NCBI RefSeq assembly: GCF_001667925.1
Contig: NZ_LZJR01000010.1
Span: forward strand, 62,001 to 126,000
Direction: 5' to 3'
Length of the DNA: 64,000 nucleotides
Source: Mycobacterium sp. E2479
GTDB lineage: Bacteria; Actinomycetota; Actinomycetes; Mycobacteriales; Mycobacteriaceae
The notes below the pieces were generated by a model, which was not told the DNA's origin, did no database searches, and was given only the letters and a program-made list of their open reading frames with translations. Below are positions 55,503 to 62,581 of the stretch, in pieces; the stretch's first letter is position 1; each line of letters starts with the position of its first letter. Position numbers and translations under genes: made by a program.

Positions 55503-55862
55503 ATGAAACGAGAGATCGTTGGCCTAGCAACGGTCGCGCTGGTGTCCGGCGGTTTGAGCGTGGCAGCTTTGGGATTGGGCACTGGTACCGCCCATGCGTA
55601 TACCTATGGCCCATTCCAATGGTGTCCAGGACAAGCTATGCCGAATGATCCACCCCGATCGGATGCGGACCTAGTTTGGGATATGGGTGTCTGCCACACC
55701 TATTACTTCGACTACGACGTGCGGACCAAGGCTCCTGCGCACTATTGGGAGGGGCCCAACCTATTCCCGACTCCAATCCCATCGCCTCCGCCGCAACCTT
55801 TGCCACCGGATTGCCCACCGTGGTCACCCATCTTGGCCCCCTCGCGCTGCGGTGGCCTCTAG
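55503..55862 (+). CDS. Small secreted protein, function unknown
   Basis: 119 residues from the ATG at 55503 (MKREIVGLATVALVSGGLSV), a clear Sec signal peptide with a likely cleavage after TAHA at about residue 32. The mature part, YTYGPFQWCPGQAMPNDPPRSDADLVWDMGVCHTYYF, matches a group of small mycobacterial exported proteins that share FQWCPGQ and VWDMxVCHTxY. It ends in a Pro-rich tail with two more Cys. Four Cys may form two disulfides. No enzymatic motif is present. Confidence 0.75.
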   Translation: MKREIVGLATVALVSGGLSVAALGLGTGTAHAYTYGPFQWCPGQAMPNDPPRSDADLVWDMGVCHTYYFDYDVRTKAPAHYWEGPNLFPTPIPSPPPQPLPPDCPPWSPILAPSRCGGL

Positions 55863-56040
55863 TCCGTGTGCTGTGCTCACGACCCGATCCTCTGAGTTGC
55901 GATCACTCGCTCACGGCCGATCGATACCCGGTTATAGCGATTGTTGTTCATTCTTCGGACTACCGATCGCCGCTGACACGAACCGAAAAGTATTGCCCTA
56001 CAACGACTTCGTGATACAAGTGAGAACCGTCAAAGGCCAG

Positions 56041-56072
56041 TTGGTGTCGCAGGCACGAATCCTGCCGAGCAC
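56041..56072 (+). repeat. Second degenerate copy of the tRNA-Arg 3' end
   Basis: TTGGTGTCGCAGGCACGAAT and the following CCTGCCGAGCAC match tRNA positions 50832-50864 at most bases, with changes in the T loop (CACGAAT for TTCGAAT) and one gap. It lies 43 bases from the end of the rbpA-like gene and 5.2 kb from the tRNA. It would be the outer or an older attachment-site scar. Confidence 0.6.
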
Positions 56073-56114
56073 GATCTGAGGAAAGCCCATGCGATCGAAA
56101 CACCCAAGGCTAAG

Positions 56115-56456
56115 CTAACTGCGGCGGCGGCCCGACTTGATGATCTCGAGGCGTTCCTTGAGCAGTTCGTCCAGTTCCTCGATCGAGCGGCGTTCCCGCA
56201 GCATGTCCCAGGGTGTGCGCGGCACCTTGACCTTTTTGGGTTCGACCGGGTCACCACCCTCGATCAGGATGCCTTCCAAGCCGTTGCGGCACAGCCAGGT
56301 TCCGGGGATCTCAGCGTCGTCCGCGAAGGGAACCTCAAACTCGTCGCCGTTCTCGGTCCGGTATCGCGCCGCCTGACGCGGCGCGAGGCTGTGGTTGCGG
56401 TCAGCCTCGTAGCTCACGAAGCCCAGGCGACTGCCCCTCATGACGCGATCAGCCAT
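56115..56456 (-). CDS. RbpA-like RNA polymerase-binding protein, probable paralogue
   Basis: 113 residues from the ATG at 56456 (MADRVMRGSRLGFVSYEADRN). By memory it is about 80 percent identical to mycobacterial RbpA (Rv2050): the N-terminal tail, the core domain with VPFADDAEIPGTWLCRNGLEG, the basic linker PKKVKVPRT, and the sigma-interaction domain PWDMLRERRSIEELDELL are all present. RbpA holds sigma-A on the polymerase and stabilises open complexes. The normal gene lies in a different part of mycobacterial genomes, so this is likely a second copy carried next to the tRNA-Arg scars. It overlaps the 58-residue gene upstream by eight bases. Confidence 0.9.
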   Translation of the reverse strand: MADRVMRGSRLGFVSYEADRNHSLAPRQAARYRTENGDEFEVPFADDAEIPGTWLCRNGLEGILIEGGDPVEPKKVKVPRTPWDMLRERRSIEELDELLKERLEIIKSGRRRS

Positions 56457-56625
56457 CGTCAACGCTCCCCTGACGGTCCACTTGATCGGCAGTGGCGCGC
56501 ATCCGACCAGACATTTGAAGCAGATCGTGTTCCCCCACACCTTCGGGCAGGGTATAGGCGAGTTGGCGTAACTCGAGGGCGTAGTCGCGCAAGTCCTGGC
56601 GGAGCTGCGCCTCATAGGTGGGCAT
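56449..56625 (-). CDS. 58-residue protein coupled to the RbpA-like gene
   Basis: MPTYEAQLRQDLRDYALELR begins a small, helical, charged protein, preceded by AGGAAG at good spacing; the frame is open to 56712. It continues QLAYTLPEGVGEHDLLQM and ends DQVDRQGSVDDG. The stop lies inside the rbpA-like start region, so the two genes are translationally coupled. Nothing in it matches a known family. The coupling suggests it works with the RbpA-like protein, perhaps as a partner or modulator of polymerase (inference). Confidence 0.68.
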   Translation of the reverse strand: MPTYEAQLRQDLRDYALELRQLAYTLPEGVGEHDLLQMSGRMRATADQVDRQGSVDDG

Positions 56626-56918
56626 AATTTCTTCCTGGGGCAGGGATTTACTGAGACGCACGGACTTTCGACTTGGAACTTGATGCCGTCCAGCTGTCCA
56701 TCCGTAATGCACCGGGGGGTGTTATCTAGCGTCTCCCAACCGCCCCCGCCACCCTACTCCGTTGGCGGGCTAGCCACTTTGCGCCAGCTTATTCGTAGGA
56801 CGCCCGGCACAACATTCCGAAGAGCGGACCCTTACCTACCCGAGCTGAACCGGGACAGCCCCGCGTCGGCTGCGAATCCTTACGTAACGCAAACGCGGTA
56901 CCAGCCGACTAAACCTCC

Positions 56919-57200
56919 ATGAGGACCAGGACGCTTGTTCGGCTCGTTGTCTTGAGCTTTTCTTTCGCGTTCGTCGTCACCGCCGCAGCGGGGCCGGTCG
57001 TGGCCGCTGTGGCCTGCGTTGGGATGTTGATTTCCGCGCTGGCGATGGCACGAGAAGACGTGGCCCGGCGCGCCGCGGCAGCAGAAGCCGAGGCAGTCGC
57101 GGCGACGACAGAAGCCAAGGCGGCAGACGCAGTCGTTGCAGAAGCCGAGGCCGTGATAGCAGGGGCCCGTTTACGCCTGCGAGGGGAAGCCGCTTGGTGA
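56919..57200 (+). CDS. Small membrane protein with Ala/Glu-rich coiled-coil tail
   Basis: 93 residues. Two hydrophobic stretches (VRLVVLSFSFAFVVTAA and VVAAVACVGMLISALAM) could form a hairpin in the membrane. From about residue 50 there is a repetitive helical tail, RRAAAAEAEAVAATTEAKAADAVVAEAEAV, likely to coil. No function is known. It is divergent from the 58-residue/rbpA-like pair, with about 290 bases between. Confidence 0.55.
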   Translation: MRTRTLVRLVVLSFSFAFVVTAAAGPVVAAVACVGMLISALAMAREDVARRAAAAEAEAVAATTEAKAADAVVAEAEAVIAGARLRLRGEAAW

Positions 57201-57577
57201 CCCCGGTGACTGTGTGCCATTCGCACTTGCCTAGCCTCGCGCCACGTCTGACACCGCGGATCGGCGCCGCGTCAGATTCGCCGCGCACTGCCGCGATCAC
57301 AGCCCGACGGCACTTAACGGTCGCGCAAGTTTCGCAATTCCCCCCTAACTAACGGCTCGGACACTTACGCTCGAAGCGACGAGTCGGGCAGCGTCACCAA
57401 ACAGCATCACCAAACCCGGAGGTTCGGGCGAGCATGTTGCCCCGCGGCGCATCTCACGGCCATGACAGCGTTCAACACTCAACTGTGGTAGCCGCCTCAT
57501 GACTGCCCAGTCGCTGGGCCAGCACCTGTACGGAATTGCCGCACAGTTCCGGCAGCTGGCTTTCGGGCGGTGACGTC
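57201..57577. other. Intergenic region with a possible 24-residue reading frame
   Basis: 377 bases. The ATG at 57499 reads MTAQSLGQHLYGIAAQFRQL and ends at 57573, five bases before the DUF4268 start, so it may be a leader peptide. No ribosome-binding site is evident. The rest holds nothing recognised. Confidence 0.3.
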
Positions 57578-58351
57578 ATGGATGCGGCCGGTTTCTTCTA
57601 CGTTCTGTTTCTCGTTTTCTTTGTCGCTATCGGTGGAATCGTGCTTGCGGCGTGGGTCGTTCAGACGAGGGCCGGCAAGGCGAGGGCCGCCAAAGCAAGG
57701 ACCCGACGCGCAGCGGCTACAAGAGCGGCCGCACGAGGCGCCGACGTGCGCCCTGGCGGACCCGAGACCGAGGTGGTCAAGAGCGACGCTTCCGCCCCGG
57801 CGCCGAATTCCGACGGGGTCGTGCCCACATACGAATTGGGAAGGCGAGGTAAGGCGGCGACGGTGACCGAACGTTCCAAGCTGTATTGGGACTTCTGGGA
57901 GCAGTTCCTCAACCGCGTAGGCACGGACCACCCCGCCTGGACAAAACGGAGAACACCGACACGTGCCGCGCGATACAACCTTCCTACCGGCATAAGCGCG
58001 GTTGCATACTCAACCGCATTCACCCACCGGGGTCTGGGCGTGCAGCTTTACTTCAGCAGTCGCGATTCCCGCGTCAATTCGGCCCGGTTCGGGGCGCTCC
58101 GTGCGATCAAGGATGAATTCGAGCGGGCCCTGGGCCAGGCCGCCCAGTGGGACGACAAGCCCGGTAAGAAGGCCGCCGCAATCTGCGTCACATCGCAGTT
58201 CGCCGATGTTGCGGACGTGGATCTGTGGCCCGCGATGCTCGATTGGGTGCTGGATCAGCAGGAGCGGTTCAGGCAGGCGGTTGAAGCGGTCGGTGGGCTT
58301 GGACGCCTCAAAGAGACGATGCCTGCCGTGCGCTTCGCGGAAGCCGGCTAA
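57578..58351 (+). CDS. DUF4268-family protein with N-terminal membrane anchor
   Basis: 257 residues from the ATG at 57578 (MDAAGFFYVLFLVFFVAIGG). Residues 6-28 form one membrane segment, followed by a basic Ala/Arg linker (RAGKARAAKARTRRAAATRAA). Residues 110-250 are a DUF4268 domain: YWDFWEQFLNRVGTDHPAW, LGVQLYFSSRDSRVNSARF, LRAIKDEFERALGQAAQWDD and DLWPAMLDWVLDQQERFRQAV. DUF4268 is usually a cytosolic nuclease-associated or defence-linked domain; a membrane-tethered form is unusual. The gene lies in the accessory region and may be a host-defence component (inference). Confidence 0.75.
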   Translation: MDAAGFFYVLFLVFFVAIGGIVLAAWVVQTRAGKARAAKARTRRAAATRAAARGADVRPGGPETEVVKSDASAPAPNSDGVVPTYELGRRGKAATVTERSKLYWDFWEQFLNRVGTDHPAWTKRRTPTRAARYNLPTGISAVAYSTAFTHRGLGVQLYFSSRDSRVNSARFGALRAIKDEFERALGQAAQWDDKPGKKAAAICVTSQFADVADVDLWPAMLDWVLDQQERFRQAVEAVGGLGRLKETMPAVRFAEAG

Positions 58352-58523
58352 CTGGAGGACCGCGGACTCCTGCCGCGACGCTGTGCGTCATCGCGGGCGT
58401 CATCCTGCTGCTTGCGTTGGGAGACGTTGTCATTGTCTTGGCCCCCGCGTTGGGCGCCGCGGCCATGACGACCGCGTGGTGGATTCCACAACGGCGTCGT
58501 CTGGCCCCGGACAAGATGATTTA
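58352..58523. other. Short open stretch with a membrane-like segment, no clear start
   Basis: One frame on the plus strand reads LCVIAGVILLLALGDVVIVL and continues to a stop at about 58527. It lacks an ATG or GTG, so it is either a decayed small membrane protein or chance. The PPE gene stops at 58524 on the other strand. Confidence 0.3.
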
Positions 58524-59903
58524 TTAACCCCACGTAGGCCGTGGCGGTGTGGCCTTCGATTTGTCCGCCGAGGACAAATGCACGGCGTGGACGCCCGGCT
58601 TCTTGGACAGCTGGTCCAAGAGGCTTTCCAGATGCGCCTTATCGGTGTGCCAGTGCTGAACCGCCTCGGGCGACTCTTGCAGTTCCGCCAAAACGGTCTT
58701 GAGCTTGTCCGGGGCCTCCCCCTCTTTGTGCGGCGAGCGGCGTCCCGAGCCTCGCAGGGCGCCGCCCGTCGCCCCGCGGGGCACGGCGCCGCCCAGGGCA
58801 CCTCCGGCCAAACCTGCCAACGCCATCTCACCCGAGAAGCCGCTTGCGGCCGCCGCGACCGTCGGTGTGGCACCCGCGCCCGTGCACTGCAAGACAGTGG
58901 CGGCGAGTTTGACGGCAGGACTGGCTACGGCCCAGCTCGGCGGCACCGATAAGGCTCCTGCCAGGCCCGCACTGCCGACGCTTGCCGACACCGCGGCCCC
59001 ACCCGCAGCTCCCACTGCCTGGCTGCTCGAACCGAGCGCCGCGAACAGTGGCCCCTCGAGCTCGACCGCTGTGTCGTTCCAGGTCCGCGCCGTTGCCACC
59101 AGGCCCAAACTGAGGCTGAGCAACGTGTCGTTCACCGGCCGAATGCCTTTGGTGACGAATTCGATGTTCGCGGCAATCCTCGCCAACGGCGTGGAATTCA
59201 GGTTGTTCAAAAACGATGCCAATGACGACGGATCCGCAGCCGGCGATGCCGCGGGCGACGCGAGGCCTTGCAGCGTTCGCGGCGTTGTCGACATCAGCTG
59301 CGACAAGGCCGACTGAGCGTTGGCCGGCGCGGCGCCGCCAGCGTGCGCGACCGCACCTGATTGGCTAACCGCCCCAACGGGATTCGTGGTTTGCGGCGCG
59401 GACTTGAACGGTGACATCCGCGCGGCCGTCGCCGACGAACCGGCGTACCCATACATGGCGGCCGCATCTTGCGCCCACATCTGCCCGTACTCCGCCTCGG
59501 TGGCAGCGATCGCGGCGGTGTTCTGCCCTAGTACGTTTGTGGCCACCAGTAACGCCAGCCGACTGCGGTTTTCCGCGATCGTCGGCGGTGGCACCGTCGC
59601 CAGGTAGGCGGCCTCATAGGCCGCCGCCGCCGCTCTGGCCTGGGCGGCGGCCTGCTCGGCCTGCGCAGCGGTGGCGCTCATCCACTCCACATACGGTGTC
59701 GCCGCGGCCGCCATCGCCACCGACGACGGACCCTGCCACCCGCTCGACAGGTTCGAGATCACCGACTCATACGACGCTGACGCAGCGCTCAGCTGAGCGG
59801 CCAACGCATCCCATGCCGACGCCGCGGCCAACATCGATCCCGCGCCGGGTCCCGCATACATCCGGACGGAGTTGATTTCCGGCGGTAAGATTCCAAAATC
59901 CAT
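58524..59903 (-). CDS. PPE-family protein, SVP subgroup
   Basis: 459 residues. The PPE domain (residues 1-180) opens [20 protein letters not shown], with SGWQGPSS as the WxG-like element and [19 protein letters not shown] typical of the group. The SVP signature occurs in [17 protein letters not shown] proteins are secreted by type VII systems with a PE partner and often sit at the cell surface. The C-terminus is unusual: after the SVP region, about 60 residues ([20 protein letters not shown]...) form a helical, charged extension. No PE gene or ESX component is nearby. The next PPE gene is 28 bases upstream. Confidence 0.9.
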   Translation of the reverse strand: MDFGILPPEINSVRMYAGPGAGSMLAAASAWDALAAQLSAASASYESVISNLSSGWQGPSSVAMAAAATPYVEWMSATAAQAEQAAAQARAAAAAYEAAYLATVPPPTIAENRSRLALLVATNVLGQNTAAIAATEAEYGQMWAQDAAAMYGYAGSSATAARMSPFKSAPQTTNPVGAVSQSGAVAHAGGAAPANAQSALSQLMSTTPRTLQGLASPAASPAADPSSLASFLNNLNSTPLARIAANIEFVTKGIRPVNDTLLSLSLGLVATARTWNDTAVELEGPLFAALGSSSQAVGAAGGAAVSASVGSAGLAGALSVPPSWAVASPAVKLAATVLQCTGAGATPTVAAAASGFSGEMALAGLAGGALGGAVPRGATGGALRGSGRRSPHKEGEAPDKLKTVLAELQESPEAVQHWHTDKAHLESLLDQLSKKPGVHAVHLSSADKSKATPPRPTWG

Positions 59904-59931
59904 TGCTGCTCCTTAAGATTAGTGACCGCGG

Positions 59932-61161
59932 CTATTCCTGCGCGTCGTCCGCGTTGATGACAATGATCGTGGCAGTGGTCGCTGCCCGCCCGAATGCGTT
60001 GCCGCCGAAGGTGATGTCGCGGGCAGAACCGCCACCGGCAGCAGCGGCGCGCCCGGCCAGGCCGGAAGCGGCCATGTTGCCGAACAGCGACCCCTGCTCC
60101 CCCGCCGCAACCGCGGCCGGAGCACCGGCGAAACTGGCCTGCGGCATCACCGCGGCGACCGTCCGGATTTCCGGTGCCGCCGCTGCCCATCCCAGCGGCA
60201 CCGACAGACGACCAACCACTCCGGCACGGCCTACACCCGCGGACATCCCGGTTCCGCCGGAGGGCGTCGAGTGCACCGTCCGCGTTTCGGAACCGAGGCC
60301 ACCGCCCAGCGATCGCAGCGCCGATCGATCCCTGTCGAGTCGGTGACTCGCGCTGTTGAGATTCGCCACGTTCTGGGGCACCAGATAGTTCTCAACCCCC
60401 AGCAGATAGGGGCTGCCCCCAATGCCATACAACGAGACGGGCCCTAACGGACCGGTCAGGGCCGAGTTGAGTCCTAATAGTAGCGACGGCGGGTCGGCTG
60501 CGGCGGCGGTTGGGGTTGTGAGGGTTTGCAGGGATTGCGGAACAGCCGACATCAATTGCGGCAGCGCCGACTCCGTATTTGTGGCGATGCCGCCGGTGGC
60601 ATGCGCGACGGTGGCGGCTTGTCCCGCCGTCCCGGCCGCGTTGGTGGTCTGCGGCGGCTGGCCGAATGGGGTCATCTGGCTAGCGGCCGCCGAGGAGCCC
60701 GCGTAGCCGTACATCGCCGCCGCATCCTGGGCCCACATCTCGGCGTACTCGGCCTCGGTGGCCATGATCGCCGGGGTGTTTTGACCGAGAAAGTTGGTAG
60801 CGACCAGAGCCATCAGCCGGGCGCGGTTGGCCGCAACGATCGGCGGCGGCACTGTCGCGGCGAATGCGGCCTCATAAGCGGATATTGCCGCTCGCGCCTG
60901 ATTGGCGGTTTGCTCGGCCTGGGCAGCGGTCGCGCTCATCCACGCCGCATACGGCGCTGCTGCGGCCGACATCGCGGTCGACGAAGGACCGCGCCAGCCG
61001 CCGGTCAGGTTCGCGATCGACGACTCGTATGATGCTGCCGCGGTGTGCAATTGGGCGGCCAACGCATCCCACGCCGCGGCTGCTGCCAACATCGGGCCCG
61101 ATCCGGGGCCGGCGTACATTCGCCCGGAGTTGACCTCCGGCGGTAAACCTCCGAAGTCCAT
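59932..61161 (-). CDS. PPE-family protein, SVP subgroup, tandem with the preceding
   Basis: 409 residues. [20 protein letters not shown] opens the PPE domain; TGGWRGPSS and [16 protein letters not shown] follow, and [16 protein letters not shown] gives the SVP motif. The two PPE genes are clearly a duplication that has diverged in the C-terminal part. It is first in the pair, with about 1 kb of non-coding DNA before it. Related to M. tuberculosis PPE14 by resemblance, which lies in the same part of the genome near Rv0915c. Export by an ESX system encoded elsewhere is expected. Confidence 0.9.
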   Translation of the reverse strand: MDFGGLPPEVNSGRMYAGPGSGPMLAAAAAWDALAAQLHTAAASYESSIANLTGGWRGPSSTAMSAAAAPYAAWMSATAAQAEQTANQARAAISAYEAAFAATVPPPIVAANRARLMALVATNFLGQNTPAIMATEAEYAEMWAQDAAAMYGYAGSSAAASQMTPFGQPPQTTNAAGTAGQAATVAHATGGIATNTESALPQLMSAVPQSLQTLTTPTAAAADPPSLLLGLNSALTGPLGPVSLYGIGGSPYLLGVENYLVPQNVANLNSASHRLDRDRSALRSLGGGLGSETRTVHSTPSGGTGMSAGVGRAGVVGRLSVPLGWAAAAPEIRTVAAVMPQASFAGAPAAVAAGEQGSLFGNMAASGLAGRAAAAGGGSARDITFGGNAFGRAATTATIIVINADDAQE

Positions 61162-62193
61162 TGCTACACCTCATAACTAACGGCACAGCGATCACGCCTG
61201 TGCAAGTTGCACACCGACCCGCCGTACCTATCTGCTGATCCGCTAAACGCCACTTCTGGTGCTCGCGTCGGGCACCACTGCGCCCGATCCATTTTTGTCA
61301 TCCAGAGCTGCAATGCCGCTGGCTCACTCCCACTACGTGAGGAGCCAGGCCGAGCATGGCGACATTATTTGTTGTGACACACGGCGATCGATGAATGACG
61401 TTCCGTGACCAGATCCCGGCAGCAGGCTGCGGCTCGGGCAACCCTGCGCGACGCGTGACGTAGCTACGGCATTCTTCGGCCGTGGGTGATATGTCGACAT
61501 CGTCGGAGTTGCTGCGCAACGCCGATCACGACGTCGACAGGTCGACGGTCGAGCCTAAGATCCCCTGTTGCGCCACGGACGATGCCGTCGGCGTTGCAGG
61601 TAGGACTCGACTCGGCGGTTGTGCCTATTCGCAATGATTTCGATTGCGTGCCAGCTATCTTCGCGTGTTTGCTCGGAGATGACTGTGGCGAGGCAGGGCC
61701 GGGCGCGCTCGAAATAACGGGCGGGCAGCGGGGTGTGATTCAGGCGGTGCAGGGTCACCCCAGAGGCACTCGCCGCAAACACTGGCGGTGAGCTCCCATC
61801 GAGAGACCTCATTGCGATGCTCCTGCTTGCACGGCCCTGTGCCGCAAACAATTTCCCCGCTTTACCAGTTGCTGACTGAACACGATCGTACTTTTCGTTG
61901 TGACGCCCTGTCCAGCTTACGTTCATCAACGGGTCCTACTATCGCGCACTCGCTCCCGCCGCCACCGCTAGCAACCCTCGCGCACGACGAACGGACCGGC
62001 CGGTTCCGTCGGCGCAGGGGCTCGCGGTGCCGAACATATCGACGCTTCGGCCGGGGTGCGGCGTCCTACCTCGGCGAGAGACTCGCAAGCCCCACATAGC
62101 CCGTGAAAGAGGACTAGCATCTATACCGTGCGTGCAAGGAAACAAACGTAGCGCCGGTCGCTTGGTCAAGGCATAGGACTTGCCGAGCCTGCG
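61162..62193. other. 1-kb region without a supported gene
   Basis: The gap between the PPE pair and the small secreted protein. It holds short frames on both strands, the longest about 124 codons on the minus strand (61555-61929), with no recognised similarity or ribosome-binding site. It presumably contains the PPE promoter (near 61162) and that of the secreted protein. No repeats or RNA gene were seen. Confidence 0.5.
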
Positions 62194-62412
62194 ATGCGGA
62201 AGTCAGTCGCGATACTGATCGCCGTTGGGGCGGTGATGCTCAGCGGTGCTATCGCACGCGCTGAGGACCAGCCGGCACCCCCTCCGCCCGAGCCATCGTT
62301 CTACACGCCGAAGTGCCTGAGTTTCGACTCCAATCCGCCGGCGCACTGGAACTACCTGCCCTGCGGTTGGACGACGGACGGCAAACGATGGATTCCCCTG
62401 CCCCCGCCGTAG
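62194..62412 (+). CDS. Small secreted protein, function unknown
   Basis: 72 residues. The signal peptide MRKSVAILIAVGAVMLSGAI is followed by a likely cleavage after ARA (about residue 23). The mature 49 residues are Pro-rich with two Cys (EPSFYTPKCLSFDSNPPAHW and NYLPCGWTTDG), probably one disulfide. Such tiny exported proteins are common in mycobacteria. No catalytic motif is possible at this size. Confidence 0.68.
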   Translation: MRKSVAILIAVGAVMLSGAIARAEDQPAPPPPEPSFYTPKCLSFDSNPPAHWNYLPCGWTTDGKRWIPLPPP

Positions 62413-62502
62413 CCGCAAGAACCATCGCGGCCGACTCCTCGCGAAAAGCCTTTAGCTACTCCCGGGCTGGTTAGGAATATTCACCTCCCCGGCAACTAAC
62501 GC

Positions 62503-62534
62503 CGCAGACGCCCGCATCCCCCCGGGCGTCTGCG
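62503..62534. terminator. Strong hairpin between convergent genes, terminator-like
   Basis: CGCAGACGCCCG (62503-62514) and CGGGCGTCTGCG (62523-62534) are perfect 12-base arms with an eight-base loop. There is no T-run, but the position between the secreted-protein and DUF4185 stops fits a two-way terminator. Confidence 0.65.
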
Positions 62535-62581
62535 AGCGAAAGCCGCCTTCCCCCTGACCTCGTCATCCGCCGGCGACGGCT

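Noticed and set aside
61555..61929. 124-codon minus-strand frame in the 1-kb gap
   Set aside because: No similarity, no ribosome-binding site and no operon context; reported only as part of the empty region.
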